From Caldatribacterium sp964426875 (GTDB taxonomy: Bacteria > Atribacterota > Atribacteria > Atribacterales > Caldatribacteriaceae), in contig CAYRSB010000003.1 in the NCBI GenBank assembly GCA_964426875.1, forward strand, positions 62,001 through 126,000: a DNA stretch of 64,000 nt. The letters are read 5' to 3'. Position 1 is the first letter of the stretch, and every line of letters starts with the position of its first letter. Shown in pieces: positions 17,673-26,026 of the stretch. Under the pieces are notes generated by a model that ran no database searches, had not been told where the DNA came from, and saw only the letters and a program-made list of their open reading frames with translations. A program made the translations under genes and the position numbers.

Positions 17673-17797
17673 ATACATAAAAATTGTTCCCTCGGAATCG
17701 ACGCCAGGAAAGCAGGATAACAACCGCTCTAACTGTAGGCAACCTACAAGGACCAGAACCGTCACTCCTTCCAGATTTTTGCAGACGAGATTCCCAT

Positions 17798-17828
17798 TGT
17801 CTTTCCGTGCATTTTTGTCTATTATACT
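17798..17828 (+). promoter_or_regulatory. Possible promoter of the SPFH-like cassette
   Basis: TTGTCT (17798-17803) and TATACT (17823-17828) are 19 bp apart; the spacing is longer than ideal. The start codon at 17841 is 12 bases beyond the -10 box, so the message would have almost no leader. A small inverted repeat (TGTAGG-CAA-CCTACA, 17734-17748) lies upstream. Confidence 0.45.
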
Positions 17829-17840
17829 GTCAAAGGGAGT

Positions 17841-18704
17841 GTGAAGAAAGAGACCTTGGTGAACTGGCGAGAGGACCTGAAAGAGGTTAAGGTTCCGCTT
17901 TTTATTCTCCCGGCCCGGCTCGTGGGGTGGTACGAGGAGGGGGCTTGGGTGGCGTGTTCCTCAGAGAGTCTTTCAGAAATAAGTACCAGATTCCGAGGTG
18001 CCTCGTCCTTCCTGCTTCACTTTGAGGTCTATTCCCCTTCGTCCCCTTTCCCCCTCAGCGAAGGAGAGATGGAGAGCGTCCTTGCCCGTTTTGAAGGCAT
18101 GATCGACGAGTTTCTCTACTCTCTTTCTCTCTACGAAAAGCTGGGATGGAACTACCGTTTCGGGTTCTCTGTGTGCCTGGTAGCTTATATCATCGGGCTT
18201 TTCAGCGTTAATACCTGGTGGTTCATATGGTTTCGTCAGCCCTATCTTGCCCTCACAGGAATAGACAACTGGTGGAAGAAGAAGCGTCTTCGGGGTCTTG
18301 CAAGATGCAAAGCCTGGAGCATCTCCTGGGGAGAAGACGAAAGACGACAAGAAGCTTTGGATGAACTCTACCGTTTCTATGTCACTATTCCTCAGGGAGA
18401 CCCAAACTATCTCGAGTGGGTTATTCGCTTCCTTGAGGAACGGAAGAGGTATAACCGGGCTTTTCTCGAAATACAAAAGGCCTATACCCTGCTCCAAAAG
18501 AGGGAAAAAGAAGAAAGCTATCTCCTCAGGCGGATAGCTCACACCACCTGGACAAAAATCAAACGATTCTTCTTGGGAGACCTTCTCCTCATCCCGGAGG
18601 TCTTCGTGCCACACCTTTGTGTTCCTGTTCGGGACCTCTCTTTCATCCCCTCCCAAGAGAAGGAGGAGGAAGATGCCCAAAATCGAACTCTACAAGCTCT
18701 TTGA
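17841..18704 (+). CDS. Unrecognised protein, first gene of the SPFH-like cassette
   Basis: 287 residues, no family recognised. The first 105 residues are a soluble mixed domain; residues 112-137 are a strong membrane segment (FSVCLVAYIIGLFSVNTWWF), followed by a basic, Trp-rich helix region and a long charged helical part with the repetitive look of TPR-like helices (residues 175-240, e.g. NRAFLEIQKAYTLLQKREKE). The C-terminus is acidic (SQEKEEEDAQ). GTG start; AAAGGGAGT abuts it and a TTG six codons on is an alternative start. It overlaps the next gene by 32 nt. Predicted as a single-pass membrane protein working with the following four products. Confidence 0.75.
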   Translation: MKKETLVNWREDLKEVKVPLFILPARLVGWYEEGAWVACSSESLSEISTRFRGASSFLLHFEVYSPSSPFPLSEGEMESVLARFEGMIDEFLYSLSLYEKLGWNYRFGFSVCLVAYIIGLFSVNTWWFIWFRQPYLALTGIDNWWKKKRLRGLARCKAWSISWGEDERRQEALDELYRFYVTIPQGDPNYLEWVIRFLEERKRYNRAFLEIQKAYTLLQKREKEESYLLRRIAHTTWTKIKRFFLGDLLLIPEVFVPHLCVPVRDLSFIPSQEKEEEDAQNRTLQAL

Positions 18705-19452
18705 TAAGAGAGGATATACCCTCTTCTCTCCCCGTCATCCTTTCTTCGTGGAGGAACGTTTCGCCCGATATCTCAAGGCCTCCAAAGGAGAAAGGACGGA
18801 AATCCTGCTCCACGTGGAAGACAAAGAGAAGGAAGCCTTCCTACTCTCCTTACCTGAGGGCTTCCTCCGGGTTCAGGAAAACCGAGAGGGATATACCGTC
18901 GCCCCTCGAAAATCCGCGGAAGAAGTCCTCGAATACTTAAAGGGTGCTTTCTTCGACACCCTCCGCAAGGAAGATACCCTCCTTCTTGAGGGGACCAAAA
19001 ACCGTGATCTCTTCTATCACTACGGGCGCTTCCGCTTTAGAGGTTTTTATGGCATCATCCACCGTCTCTTTCCCATCCTTTTCATCATGCATGGAATCCC
19101 TGGTTTCCAGCCTATGGCCTGGGACATGATCATCGGCGACCCTTACTTTGAGGACCGCAACTCCCTTGAATTGTTACACCACTACCGGAGTATTTCCTGG
19201 GGTATCGAGCGGGCCTTTGAAGATGTAACTTTGCGAGTAGTGGAAAACGGAGCCCTTCGGATACTCAACGACATTGTACGGGAGGACAAAGGTGGAGAGG
19301 GATTTGCCCAGGCCTTCAGAGTCTGTACAAAACTCGGCCTTGGTTTTCTCAAGGACTTCCTCTGGCCGGCCACTCAGGCTACCGAGCACAGCGAATGGAC
19401 GAAGTTCATGCGTCCGCCTGTCCCCCTTTTTCCTTGGAGAGAACCACAATGA
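18673..19452 (+). CDS. Unrecognised protein, second gene of the SPFH-like cassette
   Basis: 259 residues from ATG 18673, preceded by AGGAGGAGGAAG; the same frame is open further upstream within the previous gene. No family recognised. It is mostly alpha/beta and soluble, with Phe/Tyr-rich basic N-terminus (YKLFDKRGYTLFSPRHPFF), a hydrophobic stretch near residues 130-148 (GIIHRLFPILFIMHGIPGF) that could be an amphipathic or re-entrant helix, and a helical C-terminus. Its stop TGA overlaps the ATG of the M14-like gene (ATGA), showing translational coupling. All five cassette genes share this coupling, so a common complex is likely. Confidence 0.75.
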   Translation: MPKIELYKLFDKRGYTLFSPRHPFFVEERFARYLKASKGERTEILLHVEDKEKEAFLLSLPEGFLRVQENREGYTVAPRKSAEEVLEYLKGAFFDTLRKEDTLLLEGTKNRDLFYHYGRFRFRGFYGIIHRLFPILFIMHGIPGFQPMAWDMIIGDPYFEDRNSLELLHHYRSISWGIERAFEDVTLRVVENGALRILNDIVREDKGGEGFAQAFRVCTKLGLGFLKDFLWPATQATEHSEWTKFMRPPVPLFPWREPQ

Positions 19453-20603
19453 GGGATACAAGTCTCAAAGACACCGGTATCATCGACTACACTCTTCCCG
19501 GTCAATATCTTTCCCTCCTTGAGGAAGGGTACGAAGATTTTATAAGGTGTATGGAGGAGGCTTCGCAACAGGCACTTTCTGAGGGTACCTTCCCCGGGAA
19601 GTTCTCTTTTCTCCCCGACGAGGAAGAAAGAGAGTTTACCACTGATTGGGGTAGAAAGATTCCCGTCCTGGAAATTGGCAACCCCGGGAAGCGTGAGAAT
19701 ACCTTTGTTTTTGAAGCCACATGTCATGGAGGAGAAAAGGTTCACTCTCTCACGCTCTTTGCCGCTTTCCTCTCCCTCTGCCGGGAGGGAAAGGAACGGG
19801 AATCTCTTCTTGAAGAGGGCTATTACATATTTCTCCCGGTTATCGACCCCGACGGATGGCACAAGGAAACCCGTGCCTACGTTGACCACAGTGGAGAAGA
19901 AGTACGCACCCCGGTAGTAGTCAGTATGGACCACATCCGAAACTTCTTCGGTTGGGAAGATGCTAACGCTGCCTTTGGAAGGAAGACGGAATCCCTGCGG
20001 GGACGCAGAATCCTGGCTCTCCAGAAGTACCTCCTCTCTCAGCCTGGAAACATCAAAGTTTACTCCAGCCTCCATGAGACGGTGACTATGGTAAGCGAGT
20101 ACGTGTACAAGAATGCCGGCGTTATGCTCTTGCTCCATGAACAGTTTCTTCCCGAGGATTACGAGCGTCTCTTCCGCTTGCGGTATCCCCTCTCTCCCCT
20201 CGAGAAGATCGAGTACTCTTTGAGAAGGCGCTTCCCCTTTCTCCCTCCCAAATACCGCGGTGAGGCACTCTTAAGGTACCCTTCCATTCGGAGGGCCGTC
20301 GCTATACGGAACTTCATAAAAAAAATGGGGTTCTCGATTTTCCAGGATGTCTTTGAAGTAGCCTTCCGGGGGATTCCACTCTTCGTCGAGCGGGATCTGC
20401 CGGTTTTTGAGGGAATCTATCTTGTGGGACCAATCTTTCAGAAAGCGGGAATATTCCTTGCCCCAGACTTTTATCGGTACCGTACAGGGTGTGTGGGGCG
20501 AACCATCGAGACCTTTGCCCAGCAGAGAGTAGCACGCATTCTCCAGGGATTGGCCTTTGTCGAGGGAACACTGAGAGTCGAAGTGAAAGGAGAAGAGTAC
20601 TGA
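19449..20603 (+). CDS. Putative M14-like zinc metallocarboxypeptidase/amidase
   Basis: 384 residues from ATG 19449. Motifs that match the M14 fold in order: HGGE at residues 93-96 (first zinc His and Glu, in EATCHGGEKVHS), PVIDPDGWHKETRAY at 130-144, DANAAF at 171-176 (the D-x-N-x-x-F substrate pocket) and HE at 209-210 in VYSSLHETVTM (third zinc ligand). This order is that of carboxypeptidases and succinylglutamate desuccinylase/aspartoacylase relatives. The C-terminal third (about 220-384) is unusual and its catalytic Glu is not obvious. No signal peptide, so it should act in the cytoplasm, possibly on its membrane partners. The next gene begins directly after its stop. Confidence 0.6.
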   Translation: MRDTSLKDTGIIDYTLPGQYLSLLEEGYEDFIRCMEEASQQALSEGTFPGKFSFLPDEEEREFTTDWGRKIPVLEIGNPGKRENTFVFEATCHGGEKVHSLTLFAAFLSLCREGKERESLLEEGYYIFLPVIDPDGWHKETRAYVDHSGEEVRTPVVVSMDHIRNFFGWEDANAAFGRKTESLRGRRILALQKYLLSQPGNIKVYSSLHETVTMVSEYVYKNAGVMLLLHEQFLPEDYERLFRLRYPLSPLEKIEYSLRRRFPFLPPKYRGEALLRYPSIRRAVAIRNFIKKMGFSIFQDVFEVAFRGIPLFVERDLPVFEGIYLVGPIFQKAGIFLAPDFYRYRTGCVGRTIETFAQQRVARILQGLAFVEGTLRVEVKGEEY

Positions 20604-22742
20604 GTGAGGCCCGAACGAATCTTTCTTGCCGAAATTCCCCACCCTTTTGACCCTGAGAAGAAAGTCATCGTGGGATCGGAGTCCCTCCTCAAGGTACACT
20701 ACCAGAAGGTCTTCGCTCTTTTGGGTTCTCTCAAAGCTCCTCTTCTCTCCTACCAGGTACAGAGTTACGCTCCTGACGGGAAGACCAGAGAGCGGGTACT
20801 TTCCTATGAGAGGAACCTTTTCGAAAAGTGGCAGAAGGAATACCAGAGTTCCTTAGGTAGGGATATCCTCACCCTCGTCTTTTTTGTCCTCCTATCGTAC
20901 GCCATCTGGAACATAGGCTTTATCTTCAAGGCGGTGGATGCACTCTTCATGCTCGCCGGAGATTACCTAAATCCCTATGCCCGGGTGGTCCTTATCCTCG
21001 CCCCCCTCATCTATGTTCTCTACCACAAGTTCCTTGTGGGCGACACCATTTTCGCCAAAAGGAGAAGTTTTGCCTTTTTGAGGCTCATTCCATGGCTTGA
21101 GAAATCCCTCAAAGCCGACTTTGCCAAAGACCTTGAATGCTTTGCCCGGAAAAGTCGGGGACCCCAGAGGGAGTTCCTCCTTTCCCTTCTTCAAGCCCTG
21201 AAGAACAACGACTACGACATGCTCCGTAACGTTCCCCTTGAGGTACACAAGTTGTCCCTCTCTCTGGGTGAAGCGCTTCGTTTCGCATCGCTGTGTGAGG
21301 AACTCGACTACCTTCTACAGAGTAACTTTTCTCCTCGAATATACCACCTTGAGGAGTCCCAAAAGCTCCACGAATTTTTCTTCTCTCCTGCCTACCTGGT
21401 CCTCAGCGAAAAGGTGAGACAACTCTTTCTGGACCTTCCCCGATCTTCTTCTGCCCTTTGGGTAGCACTCTCCGACCTTGAACAGATAACGGTGCGGAAT
21501 TTGCGAGGAGAAGTAGAGGAAGCATACCTTGAGGCTATTCTTGAATACTACCGAGGCCTCCAAAATGCCTTCCTTTCTCCTTCCCGGGAAAATTCCCCCC
21601 TTACCTTGGAATTTCCCCAGAAAAATCGTTTCCTTCTTTCGCCCCTCAAAACCCTCCTTTTGAGTCTCCTTATGATAGGGATAAGCTTTTTCCTCTTCAG
21701 CATGCACCTTATCAACGATGAGGATTTTCTCATTGTGCGGAGTTTTGTGCCTGGTTGGCAGGGCATAATAGGAGAGCAGCTCACCATCGTCGAAAAAGGA
21801 CTACCTGTAATAGAGGGAAAGAAATTCCTCTTTACCATTCCGAGACCTTTTGCATTCACCCACCGAGCTACTCGTCAACCTCAAACTGTGGATGCCCTAC
21901 TCATCCTCCGAGAGGTCGAACCCTCTCCTCAGGGGGGTATTCTCGGAACTTTGCGATATCTCTGGGACAAGGGAATGTCCTTCTTCAAGGAGGGATACGG
22001 CAATGACTTTGTGGTGCTCCGCTTTTCCTTTACTTTCCAGGTGGAGGATCCAGAACGCTGGAAGCAATACGATTTTGATGGGAGGGGTATAGAGCGACTC
22101 TCCCGGGACATCGAGAGCTATCTCCTCTCGTACACCGACAGAGTCAGAGAAAAATATCGCCAAGCCTTCTTTGAGGAAGGCTACGAGCAGGCCAGAGCAA
22201 AACTTGAGGAGGTCTCCAAGAGCAGGACCTTCCGGGAATGGGTTCGGCGATTCCTCTACCCTTCACCTCTTGATACCTACCGAGTAGGGTCGGTATACGA
22301 CATGTATATTCTGGGACTTGAGTGGTTGAAAAATCATCCTCATATGGAAAACGACCCCCAGTGGAAGGAGTTCGTGGACCATGAAATAAAGCTCATCCGA
22401 GAAAAGATGCAGAGAGAACATGATGATCTCATCGCTAATCCCTTTCGGGTAAGGGATATGGTTCGCAATCCAAGTGTTTTTGCCTTCTCCGAATACCCGG
22501 GTCTCTACCAGACACTCCTTGTCATGGCCCTGAATGAAATCATAACCGGCCGATTTTTGGAAGACCTCAAGGACGAGAAAAAACAGAAGGAGTTTCAGGA
22601 GGAATCTTTGGAATATCTCAAAAAGGAAGGAGCGCTTTTCTCCAATATAGGTGTCGTCCTCCTCTCTTCCCGTGCCTCCCTGGAACGGGTCTCATATCTC
22701 TACTATTTACGGCTCCTCCAGAAAAGACAGAACCTTCTCTAA
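20604..22742 (+). CDS. Large membrane protein with a remote SPFH (HflK-like) domain
   Basis: 712 residues; GTG start immediately after the upstream TGA. Membrane segments at about 86-117, 125-144 and 346-370. After the last helix comes a pattern resembling the SPFH domain of HflK/stomatin: IVRSFVPGWQGIIGEQ, FLFTIPRPFAFTHRATRQPQ (402-426), VVLRFSFTFQVEDPERW (470-486, compare the x-V-x-Y-x-V-x-D/N-P-E-x-Y strand of HflK), then a helix IERLSRDIESYLLSYTDRVR. A late segment FSNIGVVLLSSRASLERV near residue 685 resembles the closing strand of SPFH domains. Residues 150-340 are a soluble helical insertion. The assignment is by eye and remote. Confidence 0.55.
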   Translation: MRPERIFLAEIPHPFDPEKKVIVGSESLLKVHYQKVFALLGSLKAPLLSYQVQSYAPDGKTRERVLSYERNLFEKWQKEYQSSLGRDILTLVFFVLLSYAIWNIGFIFKAVDALFMLAGDYLNPYARVVLILAPLIYVLYHKFLVGDTIFAKRRSFAFLRLIPWLEKSLKADFAKDLECFARKSRGPQREFLLSLLQALKNNDYDMLRNVPLEVHKLSLSLGEALRFASLCEELDYLLQSNFSPRIYHLEESQKLHEFFFSPAYLVLSEKVRQLFLDLPRSSSALWVALSDLEQITVRNLRGEVEEAYLEAILEYYRGLQNAFLSPSRENSPLTLEFPQKNRFLLSPLKTLLLSLLMIGISFFLFSMHLINDEDFLIVRSFVPGWQGIIGEQLTIVEKGLPVIEGKKFLFTIPRPFAFTHRATRQPQTVDALLILREVEPSPQGGILGTLRYLWDKGMSFFKEGYGNDFVVLRFSFTFQVEDPERWKQYDFDGRGIERLSRDIESYLLSYTDRVREKYRQAFFEEGYEQARAKLEEVSKSRTFREWVRRFLYPSPLDTYRVGSVYDMYILGLEWLKNHPHMENDPQWKEFVDHEIKLIREKMQREHDDLIANPFRVRDMVRNPSVFAFSEYPGLYQTLLVMALNEIITGRFLEDLKDEKKQKEFQEESLEYLKKEGALFSNIGVVLLSSRASLERVSYLYYLRLLQKRQNLL

Positions 22743-22757
22743 GAGAGGAGAGAAAAC

Positions 22758-23876
22758 GTGATTGGGAAGAGGGTTCTTGCCATTTTAGGTTACTGGCTTC
22801 TGGGACTGGTTCTCTTTGCCCTTTGTGGGTTTCTCTTGGCTTTTCTTTTGGCCTGTCGCCACGTGATTCCACCGCAAAGCGTGGCCATCGTTCGGGAAGT
22901 GTGGACCAGGGAAGGGGCACTCTTTGGGCCTACAGCATTGCCCTTCCGAATACGAATCGTAAAGAACACCCAGGATTCTCCCATGCGCTTTTTCATCCAG
23001 CCCCCTCCCTTTGGAGTGGTAGAGGAAGTACTCTCCCTTGAGGAAGAACTTTCTCTCTCCTTTCAAATCCCTTTCTGGCGAAAGGACCTTGTGACCGGAA
23101 ATCCCTATGATGGGAGCATTGCCCGGCTGGGAGAGATAGAGGCTCGTTTTGCCGTTCAAAACCACGAGCGCTTTGCTAAAAGACTTGACCCCCTGCTTCT
23201 CCGCTATATTGGTCCAGGACAAGCCTATCCCTCCCTGTCTGGTGCGGAGCTCCTCCCTAAGACCCGCAAGGAACTCCTTCGAGAAATGCTTCGTGCCGAT
23301 TTTATCCAGCGCTTCATAGGAGAGCTGGGAAGATTTTCTCAAAGTATCCACTTCAAGTTCTACTTCGCCCAAAAAGTGCTCGAGGACTCCTCTTCCCTCC
23401 TCTCTCCGTCGGAACGGAAGATCACCATCTGGAAGAATCTTGAAAAATACCCTTGGTACAAGCTGGAACCCCAGGAAATGGGAAAGATAGTGGAAGAAAA
23501 TGCCCAGCTTTTCGAGAAAATCCTGACCTATGTCCGTAAAGAGGCTCAACCTGACGAGGAATTTGCCCAGCTTCGGGATGAGATACAAAAATATTTTTCA
23601 GAGTACATCGCCAAAAACCCTCAAAGCTACTCTCGGGAACTCTGGAATTATGCCATTGAAAAAACCTCTCAAAACCCTTCCCTGTCTATAACTCCGGAGA
23701 TAATCCGTTCTTTCACCTATCAGTACCTCGAGGAACACCTTGCCCTTCTTGAGAACCTACTGCACAACGAAGACTACACAAAAACCCTTCTCAATCAATA
23801 CGGTGTGGAGATGAAAAGCCTTACCATTCAGATGAAAGAAGATTTAAGTTCTCGGTATCCGGATCTTCTCAAATAG
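22758..23876 (+). CDS. Membrane-anchored protein with a remote SPFH (HflC-like) domain
   Basis: 372 residues, GTG start behind GAGAGGAGAGAAAAC. One N-terminal membrane helix (residues 6-32) then HVIPPQSVAIVREVW, the place where SPFH domains begin. IEARFAVQNHERFAK (126-141) matches the central strand-turn of SPFH proteins, and YGVEMKSLTIQMKEDL near residue 350 matches the closing strand that ends such domains (compare WGIKVSAVEIKEV in the true slipin of this window). Between them lies a 200-residue helical insertion. With the 712-residue neighbour it recalls an HflK/HflC pair. It ends 12 bp before the HAD phosphatase gene. Confidence 0.55.
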   Translation: MIGKRVLAILGYWLLGLVLFALCGFLLAFLLACRHVIPPQSVAIVREVWTREGALFGPTALPFRIRIVKNTQDSPMRFFIQPPPFGVVEEVLSLEEELSLSFQIPFWRKDLVTGNPYDGSIARLGEIEARFAVQNHERFAKRLDPLLLRYIGPGQAYPSLSGAELLPKTRKELLREMLRADFIQRFIGELGRFSQSIHFKFYFAQKVLEDSSSLLSPSERKITIWKNLEKYPWYKLEPQEMGKIVEENAQLFEKILTYVRKEAQPDEEFAQLRDEIQKYFSEYIAKNPQSYSRELWNYAIEKTSQNPSLSITPEIIRSFTYQYLEEHLALLENLLHNEDYTKTLLNQYGVEMKSLTIQMKEDLSSRYPDLLK

Positions 23877-23888
23877 GAGTGGTGCAAC

Positions 23889-24674
23889 ATGGTGCTTCAG
23901 GACATTAAGGTCTTTCTTTCCGACATGGACGGAACCTTCTACCTTGGAAATCGTCCCCTCCGAGGAGCCTTGAAATTTGCCGAGATACTCAAGGAACAGG
24001 GAAAGAAACTCTACTTCCTCACCAATAATTCCTCCCATAGGGCTGCTTTCTATGCCGAAAAACTCCAGAGCATGGGGCTTCCCCACTGTGTCCCCGAACA
24101 CATCATAACTTCCACTGACTCCTGCATCTTCCACCTTCAAAAGACCTGGCCCGGTGCCCGGGTGTTCCTTTTGAGTACCAGAGAGGTTTCCATAGATTTC
24201 CTCCGGGCAGGATTCACCGTTGTGGAGGAAAATCCTGATGTGGTGGTTTTATGCTTTGATACCACCCTTACCTATGAGAAACTGGCAAAGGCTTGTAACT
24301 TTATAAGAAGGGGCGTGCCCTTTTTCGCCACCCATCCTGATTTTAACTGCCCCACAGAGAGTGACCCACTCATCGACATGGGGTCAATCATTGAGGCCAT
24401 CAAAGCCTCCACAGAAAGAGTCCCCCGACATTTTGGGAAACCCTGTCCGGAAATGGTTGAGTATGCACTGTGGCGCACAAAGGCAAAAAAAGAGGAAATG
24501 GCCATGATAGGCGATCGTCTCTATACGGACATCGCCATGGGAAAACAGGCCGGTGTCACCACCATTCTTCTTCTCACTGGAGAAACAAAAAGAGAAGACC
24601 TTGAACATTCCCCGTGGCAGCCGGATCTGGTCTTTTCCTCTCTTGAAGAACTCGCTGATGCCCTTAGGGGGTGA
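23889..24674 (+). CDS. HAD superfamily phosphatase, subfamily IIA (NagD-like)
   Basis: 261 residues. HAD motif I is LSDMDGTFYLGN (nucleophile Asp and acid Asp), motif II FLTNNSSH, motif III Lys in HFGKPCPEMV and motif IV MIGDRLYTDIAMGKQAG. The C2 cap between them defines subfamily IIA, which includes NagD, 4-nitrophenylphosphatase and glycerol-phosphate/phosphoglycolate phosphatases. The gene sits between the SPFH-like cassette and sn-glycerol-1-phosphate dehydrogenase, whose GTG overlaps its stop (GTGA), so glycerol 1-phosphate is a reasonable substrate guess. ATG start with AATAGGAGTGGTGCAAC upstream. Confidence 0.9.
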   Translation: MVLQDIKVFLSDMDGTFYLGNRPLRGALKFAEILKEQGKKLYFLTNNSSHRAAFYAEKLQSMGLPHCVPEHIITSTDSCIFHLQKTWPGARVFLLSTREVSIDFLRAGFTVVEENPDVVVLCFDTTLTYEKLAKACNFIRRGVPFFATHPDFNCPTESDPLIDMGSIIEAIKASTERVPRHFGKPCPEMVEYALWRTKAKKEEMAMIGDRLYTDIAMGKQAGVTTILLLTGETKREDLEHSPWQPDLVFSSLEELADALRG

Positions 24675-26026
24675 AAAAATTGCAGGAAGACGTCACATCT
24701 TGGGCCGGTAAAACCTTCGAGTGTACCTGCGGCAGAACTCATCGAGTACATACTCGAAGAATTCTTGTGGGAGAAGATGTCCTCTCCCAAATTCCCAAAG
24801 TTTTGGAGGAGTTCAATGTACGGGGGAAAGCCCTGGTGCTCTTTGATGAGAACACCTACAAGGCTGCGGGAGAAGAGGTGGAGCACGTCCTTCAAAAGGG
24901 AGGTTTCTCAGTCATCTCTGGCCTTCTCTCCAAAGAAGGAAACATCCCTTTCCTTGAGCCTGACGAGCGGGCACGAAGTCAAGTTGGAGAATACCTCTTC
25001 TATCAGCCGGATTTCATCGTAGCCGTGGGAGGAGGAGTCATCAACGACCTGGCCAAGTTTGTAGCCTACAGGGTGAAGTTACCCTACATTTCGGTGGCCA
25101 CTGCTCCTTCTATGGACGGATACGTCTCTCCAGGAGCACCAATGCTTGTTGGAGGATATAAAGTAACCTATGATGCCACTCCACCCCTTGCCTGCTTCGT
25201 AGACCTGAGGGTAGTATCCTCTGCTCCTCTTCCCCTTCTCCAGGCTGGGTTTGCCGACCTCTTAGGGAAGATTACTGCCAATGCCGATTGGGCACTCCGT
25301 CACGCAGTCTGGGGAGAGGATTTCTGTGAGTTCCTCTGGAAGCACACCGCTTCCTTTCTTAAGGCCCTCGACGCACAGGCTGAGGAGATTCCCAAACGTA
25401 ACAGAAGGACCGTGGCCCTTCTCTCTCACGCCCTCCTTTTTTCCGGGCTGAGCATGGACATGATTGGTGATTCTCGTCCGGCTTCGGGGGCAGAGCATCT
25501 CATTGCCCACTACCTCGAAATCATGGCCCTCCGGCAGGGTATGCATCCCTCTCTCCACGGTCTTCGAGTGGGCGCAGCCACGGTAATAGTCTGGCACCTC
25601 TACCGGATGCTCTTCGAGAGAGGGGAAGAGATCTTTGCCAATCCCTCCAAGGACACGGAGAGCTTGAGTGAAGTTAAGGTTCGGTTTGGTCCTCTCTTCC
25701 CCTTCGTGGAACAGGAAATTCAGAAAAAAATGCACCTTTCCTGGTCCCGTCCATCCTTGTCGCTCATCAAAGAAGCGACTGAAGGAAAAACCTTCCTTCT
25801 CCCCAACCCTATTGCCACCTTAAAGCGGGCCGGCATTCCTCCGGACTTCCGAGCTTTGGGCTTTCCCCTTCCCGTGGTCAAAGAGGCCTGTCTCTTCGCT
25901 CGCTTTGTCCGGAGTCGAATAACTATCTTAGATCTTTTCGCCCGCTTCGGTTTCCTTGAAGAACTTGTGGAAGAAGCTCTCAGGGAGATTACAGAAGCCC
26001 CGCAACCCGGGCGTCAAGATAACTGA
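24671..26026 (+). CDS. araM: sn-glycerol-1-phosphate dehydrogenase (AraM/EgsA family)
   Basis: 451 residues. It should reduce dihydroxyacetone phosphate to sn-glycerol 1-phosphate with NAD(P)H, the stereochemistry used in archaeal lipids. Seen: the N-terminal CTCGRTH motif shared by bacterial AraM proteins, nucleotide-binding GGGVINDLAK (120-129), SMDGYVSPGA (147-156), metal-ligand Asp in GFADLLGK, and metal-binding His in SGAEHLIAHYLE and in HGLRVGA. About 50 residues longer than B. subtilis AraM at the C-terminus. GTG start overlaps the HAD gene stop. Its 3' end overlaps the convergent TlpA-like gene by 38 bp. Confidence 0.92.
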   Translation: MKKLQEDVTSWAGKTFECTCGRTHRVHTRRILVGEDVLSQIPKVLEEFNVRGKALVLFDENTYKAAGEEVEHVLQKGGFSVISGLLSKEGNIPFLEPDERARSQVGEYLFYQPDFIVAVGGGVINDLAKFVAYRVKLPYISVATAPSMDGYVSPGAPMLVGGYKVTYDATPPLACFVDLRVVSSAPLPLLQAGFADLLGKITANADWALRHAVWGEDFCEFLWKHTASFLKALDAQAEEIPKRNRRTVALLSHALLFSGLSMDMIGDSRPASGAEHLIAHYLEIMALRQGMHPSLHGLRVGAATVIVWHLYRMLFERGEEIFANPSKDTESLSEVKVRFGPLFPFVEQEIQKKMHLSWSRPSLSLIKEATEGKTFLLPNPIATLKRAGIPPDFRALGFPLPVVKEACLFARFVRSRITILDLFARFGFLEELVEEALREITEAPQPGRQDN

